From Nitrosospira sp. (lineage in GTDB: Bacteria > Pseudomonadota > Gammaproteobacteria > Burkholderiales > Nitrosomonadaceae): a stretch of 36,485 nucleotides of DNA. The stretch is from NCBI GenBank assembly GCA_013450215.1, contig JACDSH010000030.1:1-36485 (forward strand), written 5' to 3'. The stretch's first letter is position 1, and every line of letters begins with the position of its first letter. A program made the position numbers and the translations under genes. Below, in pieces: positions 25,504 to 35,386 of the stretch. The notes under the pieces were generated by a model, which was given only the letters and a program-made list of their open reading frames with translations, searched no databases and had not been told where the DNA came from.

Positions 25504-26853
25504 ATGGCCAAATCAAAATCCACTTACTCCTGCAATGAATGCGGCGGACAGACCCTGAAGTGGCAGGGACAGTGCCCCCACTGCCAGGCATGGAATACTT
25601 TGATCGAGACCGTCTCCGAAAAATCCACATCACGCTTCACACCAGTCTCTGAGACTAGCCATGTTCAGAGCTTAAGCATGGTCGATGATGGGGAGGAGGA
25701 ACGGTACTCGACCGGCGTGACCGAGTTCGATCGGGTTCTGGGTGGTGGATTGGTCCATGGAGGGGTGGTTCTACTCGGTGGTGACCCCGGTATCGGTAAG
25801 TCGACTCTGCTCCTACAGACACTGTGCCATATGTCCTCTACCCATAATGTGCTCTACGTCAGTGGAGAGGAGTCAGCCCGTCAGGTTGCACTTCGTGCGA
25901 AACGATTGGCCCTAGATGCAAGTGCAGTTCATATGCTAGCTGAGATTCAGTTGGAGAAAATCCAGTCTGTGCTGAGTGAGCGTAAGCCCGATATCGCGGT
26001 CATTGATTCGATCCAGACCGTTTACTCTGAAGCATTACAGTCAGCACCGGGTTCGGTTGCTCAGGTGAGAGAGTGCGCTGCACAATTGACTCGGCTGGCT
26101 AAAGCAAGTGGCACCTGCATCATCCTTGTGGGACATGTAACCAAGGAGGGTGCTCTGGCAGGCCCTAGAGTGCTTGAGCATATGGTTGACACGGTGCTTT
26201 ATTTTGAAGGGGATACGCACTCTAGCTTTCGCTTAATACGCGCCTTCAAGAATCGTTTCGGAGCAGTGAACGAGATTGGTGTATTCGCAATGAGCGAGAG
26301 AGGTTTACGAGAGGTGACCAATCCATCGGCACTTTTTCTGTCTCACCATGACTCACAGGTTGCAGGATCCTGCGTGATGGTGACACAGGAGGGAACACGA
26401 CCCCTTCTGGTTGAAATCCAAGCCTTGGTGGATGAGGCTCACGCACCCAATCCACGGCGACTCAGCGTGGGACTTGAACAGAATAGACTGGCGATGCTAC
26501 TAGCGGTACTGCACCGACATGCCGGTATCCCCTGCTTCGATCAGGATGTATTTGTTAATGCCGTTGGGGGAGTAAAGATTACCGAGCCGGGGGCCGATCT
26601 TGCGGTCCTGCTTGCAATCGTTTCTTCCTTTAAGAACAAGCCATTAACAGAAAATATGGTTGTATTTGGTGAGGTCGGTCTGGCGGGTGAAGTAAGACCC
26701 GTTCAGCGCGGACAAGAACGTTTAAAGGAGGCCGCTAAGCTAGGATTTACCTCTGCCATCATACCCAAGGCTAACAAGCCCAAGCAGTCGATCCCGGGGA
26801 TTGAAATTATCGCGGTGGAGAGGGTAGAAGAAGCGGTCTCAAGGATGCGCTGA
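25504..26853 (+). CDS. radA: DNA repair protein RadA
   Basis: RadA is a RecA-related ATPase/helicase that promotes branch migration of recombination intermediates. The 449-aa protein has the N-terminal zinc finger (C10, C13, C24, C27 in CNECGG...CPHC), Walker A GDPGIGKST (res 93-101), YVSGEES, IDSIQTVYS (Walker B region), and the RadA-specific KNRFG motif in AFKNRFGAVNEIG. A Lon-protease-like domain without catalytic function follows (from about res 285, with NAVGGVKITEPGADLAVLLAI and GEVGLAGEVRPV). The gap from tilS is 42 bp, so it may be co-transcribed with accA-tilS. No good Shine-Dalgarno precedes ATG. Confidence 0.96.
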   Translation: MAKSKSTYSCNECGGQTLKWQGQCPHCQAWNTLIETVSEKSTSRFTPVSETSHVQSLSMVDDGEEERYSTGVTEFDRVLGGGLVHGGVVLLGGDPGIGKSTLLLQTLCHMSSTHNVLYVSGEESARQVALRAKRLALDASAVHMLAEIQLEKIQSVLSERKPDIAVIDSIQTVYSEALQSAPGSVAQVRECAAQLTRLAKASGTCIILVGHVTKEGALAGPRVLEHMVDTVLYFEGDTHSSFRLIRAFKNRFGAVNEIGVFAMSERGLREVTNPSALFLSHHDSQVAGSCVMVTQEGTRPLLVEIQALVDEAHAPNPRRLSVGLEQNRLAMLLAVLHRHAGIPCFDQDVFVNAVGGVKITEPGADLAVLLAIVSSFKNKPLTENMVVFGEVGLAGEVRPVQRGQERLKEAAKLGFTSAIIPKANKPKQSIPGIEIIAVERVEEAVSRMR

Positions 26854-26892
26854 CACACACTCAAAACTAGAGTGGTTGCCTCTTGACGCTTA

Positions 26893-26932
26893 GAAAAATT
26901 AATCAGGGGTCACTAAATTGATGGCCCCTGAT
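26893..26932 (-). terminator. Rho-independent terminator of rhlE
   Basis: On the minus strand ATCAGGGG and CCCCTGAT form a perfect 8-bp stem (26902-26909 with 26925-26932), directly followed by TTAATTTTT, the expected U-run. The element lies 6 bp after the rhlE stop. It also stands between the convergent radA and rhlE, but only the minus direction has a U-run. Confidence 0.8.
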
Positions 26933-26938
26933 CAGACC

Positions 26939-28291
26939 TCACTTAGTTCTGGCGTAGGGACTCTGGGTGCTGCTAACCCTGAATGAATTTCCCCGATTAT
27001 CATTGACAAAAGAACGTCCACGGCTATTATCCCGATTCCCATTCGCACTATTGGCACTACGGCCGCCAGCATCATTTGACCAGGTACGGCTCCGCTTATG
27101 GGCAACGTTGGGGGTTCCTCTAGGAGCACCACCGCCACCAGGACGAGGCTTGAAACGTGGCTCCAGACCCGGAACTACGTGGGATGCGATCTGCTGGCCG
27201 GTGAAACGTTCGATCTTCTTCAGGTTGACTCCATCCTTACCAGAAGCAAATGAAACTGCGATACCTGCAGCGCCGGCACGTCCGGTACGGCCGATACGAT
27301 GTACATAATCTTCAGCAAACTTAGGCAGATCAAAGTTAATGACGTGGGTAATCCCGACCACATCGATACCCCTCGCCGCAACGTCGGTTGCGACCAGTAC
27401 CCGTAACCCACCATGACGAAGCTTGGTCAGTGTGCGGGTGCGATCACGCTGGCTCATATCTCCATGCAGAGCAGCGGCCTCATGACCCTGAGACGCGAGG
27501 TTGTCAGCCAAGGTATCAGCATCACGCTTAGTTGCAGTGAAAACGATCGCCTGTTTTAAGGCCATATCGCGAAGCAGATGATCTAATAGACGGTTCTTGT
27601 GGGAGAGATCATCCACATAATGGAGACGCTGTTCGATATTGTCGAGCCTCGCCTGTTGGGCAGCAATCTGGATCCGTTTAGGTATCTTTAGTAGACGTAA
27701 TGCCACCTTGTCGATTGCACCATCCAGTGTGGCTGAGAATAGCAACGTCTGGCGGTTGGCCGGTGTGGCTGAGGCGATCCTCTCCACATCGTCGATGAAT
27801 CCCATGTCGAGCATACGATCAGCCTCATCTAAGACCATCATCTCTAGACGCGAGAAGTCGATACGCCCTCGCTGGATATGATCAATCAGACGTCCTGGTG
27901 TTGCTACAAGAATATCAACAGGCTGAGATAATAACTTGTTCTGTAGTGGGTAAGGCATTCCACCCAGAATGCTCACAACCTTAACACGGGGTAGGTGCTT
28001 GCCATACTTGGCAGCAGCCTCTGAGACCTGTAAGGCGAGCTCTCTCGTCGGTGTCAGGACCAGTACTCGGGGTCCTCTGCTATGAACCTTGGGAGGTGTC
28101 GCGAGCTTGTGAAGTGCCGGCAGCATGAATGCGGCAGTCTTGCCGGTCCCGGTCTGTGCCGAGGCCATGATATCGTGTCCCGCGAGTAACTCAGGGATGG
28201 CTTGTTCTTGGATTGGAGTCGGATTGGTGTAACCAGAGTCGACGATGGCTTTGAGGATGAGGGGATGCAGATTTAGATTTTCAAATGACAC
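26939..28291 (-). CDS. rhlE: DEAD-box ATP-dependent RNA helicase RhlE
   Basis: The 450-aa DEAD-box helicase has the Q motif (PTPIQEQAIP), AQTGTGKT (res 45-52), PTRELALQ, TPGRLIDH, DEAD (res 155-158), SAT, TDVAARGIDV and HRIGRTGRAG. A basic, low-complexity tail from about res 370 (FKPRPGGGGAPRGTP, RSRTWSNDAGGRSANSANGNRDNSRGRSF) fits RhlE-type proteins that bind RNA loosely. Such helicases act in ribosome assembly and cold adaptation and with the RNA degradosome. The start is GTG, preceded by AGGA at about 8 nt. A 230-bp non-coding leader region lies upstream, and a good terminator follows. Confidence 0.93.
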   Translation of the reverse strand: MSFENLNLHPLILKAIVDSGYTNPTPIQEQAIPELLAGHDIMASAQTGTGKTAAFMLPALHKLATPPKVHSRGPRVLVLTPTRELALQVSEAAAKYGKHLPRVKVVSILGGMPYPLQNKLLSQPVDILVATPGRLIDHIQRGRIDFSRLEMMVLDEADRMLDMGFIDDVERIASATPANRQTLLFSATLDGAIDKVALRLLKIPKRIQIAAQQARLDNIEQRLHYVDDLSHKNRLLDHLLRDMALKQAIVFTATKRDADTLADNLASQGHEAAALHGDMSQRDRTRTLTKLRHGGLRVLVATDVAARGIDVVGITHVINFDLPKFAEDYVHRIGRTGRAGAAGIAVSFASGKDGVNLKKIERFTGQQIASHVVPGLEPRFKPRPGGGGAPRGTPNVAHKRSRTWSNDAGGRSANSANGNRDNSRGRSFVNDNRGNSFRVSSTQSPYARTK

Positions 28292-28523
28292 GTTATTTTC
28301 CTAAAAAGTAAAAAATAAACGCGCAAGCAGGGAATGACTGCCGGAGATTACGGGCAAAGTACCGCTAGCGCAAACGCAAAACATCGCCGCTAACCAGGGT
28401 ACTGCGCAATTTCCGGAGGAATCTTGAAAATCGAAGAGAGGTCAGGAACGATGGACTCGAGAAAAAGGCATGAGCCCTTTCATCGATGCGCGGAGTATAC
28501 AGCAGTCGTGTTGATTGTCGAGG
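28292..28523 (-). promoter_or_regulatory. Region upstream of rhlE, with a possible structured leader
   Basis: The 232-bp gap between the ftsH-type gene end and rhlE is non-coding. It contains AGTACC (28359-28364) and GGTACT (28398-28403), complementary and 33 bp apart. Next to them GCTAGCG and CGCTAA can add further pairs. A/T-rich sequence with TTTTTTA lies close to the start. Genes of this helicase family can have long, autoregulatory leaders; whether this is one is not shown. Confidence 0.4.
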
Positions 28524-30401
28524 TTATTTTTGTAGCAACCGTAAACTATTAAGGTCAATCGATTCAATCGGAGGGGTGGATTCATTTAGAATTGCTCGCT
28601 TTAGGATCGCGATCTGAGGTTGATTTAGAGTCTCAGTCTTAAGTAATTCGTCTGCAGTTCGGTCGAGTAGTTCACGATTCATCTGGAGGATGGCGATAGC
28701 ATGTTCGAATGCTTGGTCGATGAGTTTACGCACGGAGACATCCACCTCTCGAGCAGTCTGTTCACTATAGTCACGGCTCTGAGAGATCGGCATACCAGGT
28801 TCTAGGAAGGTGGCCCGTTCTCGGTCATAGGTGACATTACCCAGAGACTCGCTCATTCCATACCGAAGTACCATCGCACGTGCAATGTCGGTAGCACGGG
28901 CAAGATCATCCGCTGCACCGGTCGAGATTTCATCGAAGACCACCCTCTCAGCTGCACGACCGCCCATCAGAATGGCCATCTTGTGCTCCAGTTCAGTCCT
29001 CGTCATAAGGAATCGGTCCTCGGTCGGACGTTGGATCGTATACCCCAGTGCGCTGACCCCTCGTGGGATGATCGATATCTTGTGAACCTCATCTGTACCG
29101 GGTAGGGAGAGCGCAACCATCGCATGACCCAGCTCGTGAAAAGCAACCACCCGTCGCTCCTTCGGGTTAAGAAGGCGGTTTCGCTTCTCAAGACCTGCGA
29201 TGATGCGTTCGATGGCATTGTTAAAGTCATCCATCGTGACCGATGTAGCGCGACGACGGGTAGCAAGGAGTGTTGCCTCATTAATCAAGTTAGCCAAGTC
29301 TGCGCCTGTGAATCCCGGTGTCAGTGCAGCCACTTGCTCTGGATTAACATCCAGATCGAGTTTGACCTTCTTGAGATGCACCGCGAGGATTTGTTCGCGA
29401 CCAATCTTGTCTGGCCTATCCACCAAGACTTGGCGGTCAAACCGCCCTGCACGAAGCAGTGCCGGGTCAAGGATCTCTGGGCGGTTTGTGGCAGCCAGTA
29501 GAACCACCCCACTCTTTGGATCAAACCCATCCAGTTCTGCGAGTAGCTGATTCAGTGTTTGCTCCTTCTCGTCGTGTCCGCCGATTCCATATGCACCGCG
29601 GGCTCGTCCGAGTGAGTCCAACTCGTCGATGAAGATGATCGCGGGAGCGACCTGACGAACCTGCTCGAATAGATCACGCACCCGAGCGGCACCAACACCG
29701 ACAAACATCTCAACAAATTCAGAACCAGAGATCGAAAAGAAGGGCACCCCCGCCTCACCGGCCACCGCTCGTGCTAATAGTGTTTTTCCAGTTCCGGGTG
29801 GGCCGATCAATAGGATGCCCTTAGGTGATCGCCCACCGAGACGGCTATACCCTTCAGTATCTTTAAGGAAATTTACAATCTCGATTAGCTCATCCTTGGC
29901 CTCATCGACACCGGCCACATCCGCGAAGGTGACCTTGATCTCCTTCTCAACAAATACCTTTGCTCGGCTCTTGCCGATCGACATCAGCCCGCCACTCATT
30001 CCACCACCCATCCGTCGAATTGCATACATCCAGATCGCGATGAAGATCGCAGTCGGCAGTATCCAGGATAGAAGGTCGTGGAACCAGGTGCTTGGTATCA
30101 CCCCTGTATAGGTGACGTTATGCCGATCAAGCTTGTCGGCAAGTTCAGGCTCCACTCTTGTTGTGACAAAGTCCTTCCCCTCATCAGATCCAGCCCCCCT
30201 GAACTTGCCATAGATGTAGTCGTGTGTGACCGCGATCTCGACGATCGCGCCTTGCTCAAGAAGGGCTTGAAAACGGCTGTATGGGATCGGCTCGACCTTG
30301 CTGTATTTCTCGTACTGGCTCTGAACGAATAAAATTCCGACCAATGCAATGATCACGTACCAGAAATTGATCTGAGTCTTCTTATCTATTGAATTCTCCA
30401 T
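28524..30401 (-). CDS. ATP-dependent zinc metalloprotease, FtsH family
   Basis: A membrane-anchored AAA+ protease that degrades membrane and regulatory proteins. Two membrane helices (res 13-28, [15 protein letters not shown]; 108-127, [21 protein letters not shown]) flank a periplasmic FtsH-ext domain of about 80 residues. The AAA module has Walker A GPPGTGKT (200-207), [15 protein letters not shown] with a Leu where canonical FtsH often has Ile, and [10 protein letters not shown]. The protease has HELGH (422-426) instead of the canonical HEAGH and a downstream Asp in [13 protein letters not shown] chose ATG at 30401 since the in-frame GTG at 30407 lies in its ribosome-binding site GAGGTG. 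The gene may be a second paralogue, as it is not next to rlmE/folP here. Confidence 0.9.
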   Translation of the reverse strand: MENSIDKKTQINFWYVIIALVGILFVQSQYEKYSKVEPIPYSRFQALLEQGAIVEIAVTHDYIYGKFRGAGSDEGKDFVTTRVEPELADKLDRHNVTYTGVIPSTWFHDLLSWILPTAIFIAIWMYAIRRMGGGMSGGLMSIGKSRAKVFVEKEIKVTFADVAGVDEAKDELIEIVNFLKDTEGYSRLGGRSPKGILLIGPPGTGKTLLARAVAGEAGVPFFSISGSEFVEMFVGVGAARVRDLFEQVRQVAPAIIFIDELDSLGRARGAYGIGGHDEKEQTLNQLLAELDGFDPKSGVVLLAATNRPEILDPALLRAGRFDRQVLVDRPDKIGREQILAVHLKKVKLDLDVNPEQVAALTPGFTGADLANLINEATLLATRRRATSVTMDDFNNAIERIIAGLEKRNRLLNPKERRVVAFHELGHAMVALSLPGTDEVHKISIIPRGVSALGYTIQRPTEDRFLMTRTELEHKMAILMGGRAAERVVFDEISTGAADDLARATDIARAMVLRYGMSESLGNVTYDRERATFLEPGMPISQSRDYSEQTAREVDVSVRKLIDQAFEHAIAILQMNRELLDRTADELLKTETLNQPQIAILKRAILNESTPPIESIDLNSLRLLQK

Positions 30402-30558
30402 TGGCACCTCTATATTGGTGACAGTTCAGTGATAATTCAGCATAGCACACGGCCCAGACGGTTCCGATCAGCGGGTATAGGGGTCGTCGTCGAAATACAG
30501 TTCCGATACAGGCCATGACGAGTGCTTTAAAATTATTCCAGAACAACCGGATATAAGG

Positions 30559-30588
30559 TTAGCAGTGTCACTGACTGACTGGTATAAT
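30559..30588 (+). promoter_or_regulatory. Predicted promoter of typA
   Basis: A perfect TATAAT at 30583-30588 is preceded by TGG, giving an extended -10 (TGG-TATAAT), with TTAGCA at 30559-30564 as a weak -35 (18-bp spacer). The leader to ATG at 30625 would be about 30 nt. Confidence 0.65.
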
Positions 30589-30624
30589 GCCGCCCTTTTG
30601 TCGTTCCCAGAACAAGGATTCACA

Positions 30625-32439
30625 ATGTCCCGTTCCATTCGTAATATCGCTATCATCGCCCACGTTGATCACGGCAAGACCACACTGGTGGACAAGCTGT
30701 TGCATCAAGCAGGATCCTTCGCAGCTCACCAACACATCGCAGAGCGAGTGATGGATTCAAATGATATCGAGCGTGAACGGGGTATCACCATTCTTGCCAA
30801 GAATTGTGCGGTTGATTACGATGGGGTACACATTAATATTGTGGACACACCGGGACATGCTGACTTCGGTGGTGAGGTCGAGCGAGTCCTGTCGATGGTC
30901 GATGGGGTCCTTCTGCTGGTGGATGCGGTTGAGGGGCCGATGCCTCAGACACGGTTTGTCACCAAGAAGGCGCTGGCGCTGGGATTACGGCCCATCGTTG
31001 TGATCAACAAGGTTGATCGGGATGGGGCTCGCCCTGATTGGGTGGTGAACCGTACCTTTGAATTATTCGATAAGCTCGGTGCGACTGAAGAACAGTTAGA
31101 CTTTCCGGTAGTCTATGCATCTGCACTGAATGGCTATGCCATGCTCGACCTAAAGCAAACCAGCACTGACATGCGCCCTCTATTTGATGCTGTTCTGAAG
31201 TATGTCCATGCACCGGTCGGTGATCCTGATGAGGCGCTACAACTACAAATCAGCGCATTAGATTACTCCAGCTTTGTAGGACGTATCGGTATCGGACGAA
31301 TCTCTCGTGGACGCCTCAAACCGGGTCAGGAGGTGATGGTGCTGGCAGGGAATAATGTCATCAAAAAGGCCAAGGTCAATCAAATACTCGGCTTTCGCGG
31401 GATCGAACGGATACAGCTGGACGAAGCACTTGCGGGTGATATCGTACTTGTCAATGGTATTGAGGAGCTTTGTATCGGTGCCACACTGGCAGATGTCAAT
31501 CAGCCAGAAGGTCTGCCGATGCCGGCCGTGGATGAGCCTACCCTGACAATGAACTTTCAGGTGAATACCTCACCCTTCGCAGGAAAGGAAGGAAAGTTCG
31601 TCACCAGCCGACAGCTGAAGGAACGTCTGGAGAGAGAGCTACTGACCAATGTCGCAATGAAACTTGAAGATACCGGTGATACGGACTCATTTCTGGTCTC
31701 TGGTCGAGGTGAGTTGCATCTGACTATTCTGCTAGAGAGTATGAGACGTGAGGGGTATGAGCTTGCTGTATCGCGCCCACATGTTGTTATTCGTGAGATT
31801 GATGGAGCCAAGTGTGAGCCATTTGAAATGCTTACCGTCGATGTCGAAGAGGCCAATCAGGGTGCTGTGATGGAGGCACTGGGTGCGCGTCGTGGTGATC
31901 TGCAGGATATGGTCTCTGATGAGCGCGGACGTGTCCGCTTGGATTACCGTATTCCAGCACGTGGACTGATCGGCTTTCAATCTGATTTCATGACCATGAC
32001 TCGCGGTACCGGCATCATGAGTCACGTCTTCGATGAGTATGGCCCGGTCCGACCCGAGATCGCATCGCGTCGGAATGGAGTTCTGATCTCCGCCGAGCAG
32101 GGTGAGGCGGTTGCATACGCGTTGTGGAAGTTGCAAGAGCGTGGCCGCATGTTCGTGAGTCCAGGAGACCGTCTCTACGAGGGGATGGTGATCGGTATAC
32201 ATAGCCGTGATAATGACCTAGTCGTGAACCCAATCAAGGGCAAACAACTGACCAATGTACGCGCATCTGGAACTGATGAGGCCGTTACCTTGACGCCACC
32301 AATTTTACTAACGTTAGAGTCTGCGATCGAGTTCATTTCTGATGATGAACTGGTAGAGATTACTCCCAAAACAATCCGGGTCAGGAAGCGTTATCTGCAA
32401 GAGCACGACCGCAAGAAGGCATCACGGGTCGCAGCCTAG
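30625..32439 (+). CDS. typA: Ribosome-associated GTPase TypA/BipA
   Basis: TypA is an EF-G-like GTPase that helps 50S subunit assembly, notably at low temperature and under stress. The 604-aa protein has the G motifs AHVDHGKTT (G1), RGITI (G2), [14 protein letters not shown] (G3), NKVDR (G4) and the G5 region, followed by domain II ([17 protein letters not shown]), EF-G-like domains III and V ([27 protein letters not shown]), and the BipA-specific C-terminus. The ORF extends 20 codons further upstream to GTG 30565, but this would include the -10 region; ATG at 30625 with AAGGA at 30614-30618 and the homologous N-terminus [14 protein letters not shown] is preferred. A typical 604 aa results. 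Confidence 0.97.
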   Translation: MSRSIRNIAIIAHVDHGKTTLVDKLLHQAGSFAAHQHIAERVMDSNDIERERGITILAKNCAVDYDGVHINIVDTPGHADFGGEVERVLSMVDGVLLLVDAVEGPMPQTRFVTKKALALGLRPIVVINKVDRDGARPDWVVNRTFELFDKLGATEEQLDFPVVYASALNGYAMLDLKQTSTDMRPLFDAVLKYVHAPVGDPDEALQLQISALDYSSFVGRIGIGRISRGRLKPGQEVMVLAGNNVIKKAKVNQILGFRGIERIQLDEALAGDIVLVNGIEELCIGATLADVNQPEGLPMPAVDEPTLTMNFQVNTSPFAGKEGKFVTSRQLKERLERELLTNVAMKLEDTGDTDSFLVSGRGELHLTILLESMRREGYELAVSRPHVVIREIDGAKCEPFEMLTVDVEEANQGAVMEALGARRGDLQDMVSDERGRVRLDYRIPARGLIGFQSDFMTMTRGTGIMSHVFDEYGPVRPEIASRRNGVLISAEQGEAVAYALWKLQERGRMFVSPGDRLYEGMVIGIHSRDNDLVVNPIKGKQLTNVRASGTDEAVTLTPPILLTLESAIEFISDDELVEITPKTIRVRKRYLQEHDRKKASRVAA

Positions 32440-32445
32440 TCAATT

Positions 32446-32465
32446 CCTCATACCGATACATGAGG
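32446..32465 (+). terminator. Weak hairpin after typA
   Basis: CCTCAT and ATGAGG form a 6-bp stem with an 8-nt loop 7 bp after the stop codon. No T-run follows, so termination is uncertain. Confidence 0.3.
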
Positions 32466-32544
32466 CAATACCGGCTTAACCGGCGCTGCCTCCCCCCCGC
32501 TCTCTTCCCATCGGCTGAATCTGGCCGGATGAAGGTGATCCATC

Positions 32545-33171
32545 ATGACCGGAAAGACTCTCTGGTATCTCGCCGATCCCATGTGCTCCTGGTGTTGGGG
32601 CTTCGCACCAGTGATCGATATGATCCGCGATGATTACTCAGACCAGCTCAGTACGGAGCTATTACTCGGCGGATTAAGACCCGGAACCAAGTTGCCGATG
32701 GAGCCCTCCCAGCGGGAAGAGATACTGAACCATTGGCATGCTGTTCACCGTAAGACCGGGCAGTTATTCCTCTTTGAGGGTGCAATGCCCCCCGGTTTCA
32801 TCTACGATACTGAGCCTGCGAGTCGGGCGATTGTGTCCACGTCAATGATTAACCCGAGTGTAACCTTCTCACTATTAAAGGCCATTCAGTCGGCCTTCTA
32901 TCTTGATCAGTCAGATGTCACCAAGACCGAAGTCCTGTCATCACTCGCATCTACCGTGGGGATTAATTCACATCAGTTTATCCCTCTATTTGAATCGGAT
33001 GAGATGCGCTCTCAGACCCTCGCCCAATTTAATAAATCACGCGAGTTTGGTGTTCATGGATTCCCAAGCTTAATCCTTCAGGATGAGGGGGGTTATAGTC
33101 CACTCAGCAGCGGTTACGCCACAATGGATCAACTCCGCCCCAAGATCGACGCTTTGCTTGCGAGATCATGA
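32545..33171 (+). CDS. DsbA-family thioredoxin-fold protein
   Basis: The 208-aa thioredoxin-fold protein has an N-terminal C14-S-W-C17 active site in ADPMCSWCWGF and a downstream cis-proline loop (VHGFPSL). An inserted helical domain (SLLKAIQSAFYLDQSDVTKTEVLSSLA) fits the FrnE/2-hydroxychromene-carboxylate-isomerase-like branch of the DsbA family. No signal peptide is visible, so a cytosolic role, such as in disulfide reduction or isomerisation or an isomerase, is more likely than periplasmic oxidation; the exact function is unknown. It begins at ATG 32545 with a GAAGGTGAT-like ribosome-binding site and overlaps the next gene by ATGA, indicating translational coupling. Confidence 0.85.
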   Translation: MTGKTLWYLADPMCSWCWGFAPVIDMIRDDYSDQLSTELLLGGLRPGTKLPMEPSQREEILNHWHAVHRKTGQLFLFEGAMPPGFIYDTEPASRAIVSTSMINPSVTFSLLKAIQSAFYLDQSDVTKTEVLSSLASTVGINSHQFIPLFESDEMRSQTLAQFNKSREFGVHGFPSLILQDEGGYSPLSSGYATMDQLRPKIDALLARS

Positions 33172-33917
33172 ACCCGATATTGGATGCCTTATCACGTGGC
33201 CTTCGAGATCTGTTTCAGTTGAGAGTGTTGTGGATCGTGATCTGGCCGATTGTATTGGCAACCATGGCATGGTTAGTCTTGGGGGTAATCTTCTGGGATA
33301 CCTTCTCCGGATGGATCGCTACCGGCCTCACCGGTATCGGCATTCAGAACTGGCTCGAAGGTGTGGAACCGCGCTGGGTTGCGTATTCAATCCAGGCAAC
33401 GGCTCATCTTATCTTGTTCGTTCCACTGGTATTCATCACCGCTCTGGTGATCACCTCACTATTCGCAATGCCTGCCCTGATCCGTCTGGTGGAGATAGAT
33501 TATCCGGTACGTGATCGCCACATTGGTAGCAATGGCGGCAGCCTAGGTGGGAGCCTTAAAAACTCTCTCATTGCGATTGGTGTCTTTACCGGCATCTGGT
33601 TCTTGACCTCCCCGCTCTGGTTAGTCGGGGTGGGAGCGCTTGTTCCATTCATGGCGGCGACCTATCTGAACCAGCGTTTATTTCGATATGATGCCCTGTC
33701 AGAGCATACTAACCCAGAGGAGATGAAGACTCTGATCAAGACATACCGATCATCATGGTGGGCATTAGGGTTTCTGACCGGTCTGATTCAGTTCGTCCCA
33801 ATACTGAATCTGTTCGCACCGGTACTGACGGGACTGACATTCATTCACTTCGGATTAGCACGATTGTCTGAACTACGTAATTTGACAGCGGTCAAAAATA
33901 ATTTAAATGCGTCCTAA
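33168..33917 (+). CDS. EI24/CysZ-like integral membrane protein
   Basis: The 249-aa polytopic membrane protein belongs to the EI24 domain family (CysZ-like). Hydrophobic segments include VLWIVIWPIVLATMAWLVLG, IFV-like VPLVFITALVITSLFAMPALI, LIAIGVFTGIWFLTSPLWLVGVGALVPFM and the C-terminal FLTGLIQFVPILNLFAPVL, about four to six helices in all. CysZ transports sulfate in E. coli, but many EI24 proteins in proteobacteria have no assigned substrate, and no cysteine genes are nearby. The start ATG overlaps the stop codon of the DsbA-like gene (ATGA). A basic-rich segment between helices (LKTLIKTYRSSWW) agrees with a membrane protein. Confidence 0.85.
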   Translation: MNPILDALSRGLRDLFQLRVLWIVIWPIVLATMAWLVLGVIFWDTFSGWIATGLTGIGIQNWLEGVEPRWVAYSIQATAHLILFVPLVFITALVITSLFAMPALIRLVEIDYPVRDRHIGSNGGSLGGSLKNSLIAIGVFTGIWFLTSPLWLVGVGALVPFMAATYLNQRLFRYDALSEHTNPEEMKTLIKTYRSSWWALGFLTGLIQFVPILNLFAPVLTGLTFIHFGLARLSELRNLTAVKNNLNAS

Positions 33918-33922
33918 CCTAA

Positions 33923-34201
33923 GTGATGAATTCTCTGGATAAATGGAGTGTTTATATGGTCCGATGCTTGGACGGGAGTCTTTATACCGGGATTGCTAAG
34001 GATGTATCACGACGTGTGTCAGAACATAATTCGGATGATGCCCTAGCCGCTAACTATACCCGTAGCAGACGTCCTGTCATCCTCGTCTATCAGGAGAGAC
34101 GGAGAACACGATCCTCTGCCAGTAAACGCGAGTACGCAATCAAGCAGATGAGTAGACAAGAGAAGTTAGCACTGATCGATGCTTCAATCTTAGCCCCGTA
34201 A
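33923..34201 (+). CDS. GIY-YIG nuclease-family protein (YhbQ-like)
   Basis: The 92-aa single-domain protein has the GIY-YIG core: WSVYMVRCLDGSLYTGIAKDVSRRVSEHNS, in which VYM...YTG replaces the canonical GIY...YIG pair, followed by the conserved Arg and His, and KREYAIKQMSRQEKLALI at the end. Similar short proteins (YhbQ, UPF0213) are common and act on DNA, although their role is poorly defined. Start may be GTG at 33923 or ATG at 33926; no strong ribosome-binding site. It lies 5 bp after the EI24 gene and is probably in the same transcription unit. Confidence 0.9.
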   Translation: MMNSLDKWSVYMVRCLDGSLYTGIAKDVSRRVSEHNSDDALAANYTRSRRPVILVYQERRRTRSSASKREYAIKQMSRQEKLALIDASILAP

Positions 34202-34241
34202 CAACTTACACCTTCAAATCAACCGCAGTATACTTACCTAC

Positions 34242-35375
34242 ATGAGCCCCGAGATCCTTCTGATCGCTATTGCCGCCGCAGTCATGATCGCCATGACATT
34301 CCTCGTGATCAGGATGGGTATTCTCTCGGCTGTGATCCGTAACATGTTCTCCCAACAGGCAAAGCTGATCGAGGATAAGCACCGAGAGATGATCAAGGAC
34401 TCGAATGAGGGTCTAACTAAGCAGGGTGATCGATTATCCGAGATGCTGGCTAAGACCTCCGATCAGTTGCGGGTCGTGGTCGAGGGGAGACTCGATCAAA
34501 TTAGCGGTAGAGTGACAGAGCGTCTTGATGAGGGATTCAAAAAGACCAATGACACTTTCATCAATGTGATGACACGTCTTGCGACCATTGATGAGGCACA
34601 GAAGAAGATCGACGGTCTCACCACCAATATGATGAGCCTCCAAGAACTGCTCGGTGATAAGCGCTCTCGTGGGGCATTCGGTGAAGTTCAGTTAGATGCG
34701 CTGGTAAGGAATATCTTACCGGCCGGCGCTTATGCGATGCAGCACACCCTCTCAAACAATAACAGAGTCGATTGCGTGCTCCATCTTCCCCCCCCTACCG
34801 GTATGGTGGCGGTTGATTCTAAATTTCCGCTGGAGAATTATCATCGGATGTTTGATCGTGATACCAATGAGACTGAACGTGGGTTAGCACAAAAACAGTT
34901 CAGGTCAGACCTTAAAAAACACATCGATGACATCTCTGGCAAGTACATTCTCCCTCCCGAGACCTGTGATGGAGCTGTCATGTTCATACCTGCAGAGGCC
35001 GTATTTGCAGAGATCCATGCTTATATGCCCGATGTGGTTGACTATGCGATGCAGAGGCGGGTATGGATTGTTTCACCAACCACGCTGATGGCAGTACTGA
35101 ACACCGCTCGTGCGGTCTTGAAGGATGTTGAAACTCGTGAACAGGTCCATATCATCAAGCATGAACTGTCTAAGCTGGGGCAGGATTTTGGACGTTTTGA
35201 TGATCGAATGAAGAAGCTCGCGGAGCACATACGACTCGCCAATCAGGATGTTGAGGAGGTCCATATCTCTAGCCGCAAGATCAGCCAACGATTCGCCAAG
35301 ATCGAGTCGGTCGATCTGGATCTAACTCCCGTAGAAAATAAGCCGATTACTCAGTCAGATAAGGACCCTGTCTAG
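34242..35375 (+). CDS. rmuC: DNA recombination protein RmuC
   Basis: RmuC limits recombination at inverted repeats in E. coli and has a nuclease-like fold. The 377-aa protein starts with an N-terminal membrane segment (LLIAIAAAVMIAMTFLVI, res 6-23), then a long coiled coil (about res 35-130, with EDKHREMIKDSNEGLTKQGDRLSEML) and the RmuC core: GDKRSRGAFGEVQLDALV, VDSKFPLENYHRM (the conserved catalytic-like segment), DISGKYILPPETCDGAVMFIPAEAVFAEIHAY and SPTTLMAVLNTARAV. A C-terminal coiled coil follows. It lies 40 bp after the GIY-YIG gene and 11 bp before glk, probably co-transcribed. Confidence 0.95.
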   Translation: MSPEILLIAIAAAVMIAMTFLVIRMGILSAVIRNMFSQQAKLIEDKHREMIKDSNEGLTKQGDRLSEMLAKTSDQLRVVVEGRLDQISGRVTERLDEGFKKTNDTFINVMTRLATIDEAQKKIDGLTTNMMSLQELLGDKRSRGAFGEVQLDALVRNILPAGAYAMQHTLSNNNRVDCVLHLPPPTGMVAVDSKFPLENYHRMFDRDTNETERGLAQKQFRSDLKKHIDDISGKYILPPETCDGAVMFIPAEAVFAEIHAYMPDVVDYAMQRRVWIVSPTTLMAVLNTARAVLKDVETREQVHIIKHELSKLGQDFGRFDDRMKKLAEHIRLANQDVEEVHISSRKISQRFAKIESVDLDLTPVENKPITQSDKDPV

Positions 35376-35386
35376 GGTGCGATGTC

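Noticed and set aside
30565-30624. GTG start 20 codons upstream of typA ATG
   Set aside because: This would place a TATAAT promoter element inside the coding region; the homologous N-terminus and an AAGGA site support ATG at 30625.
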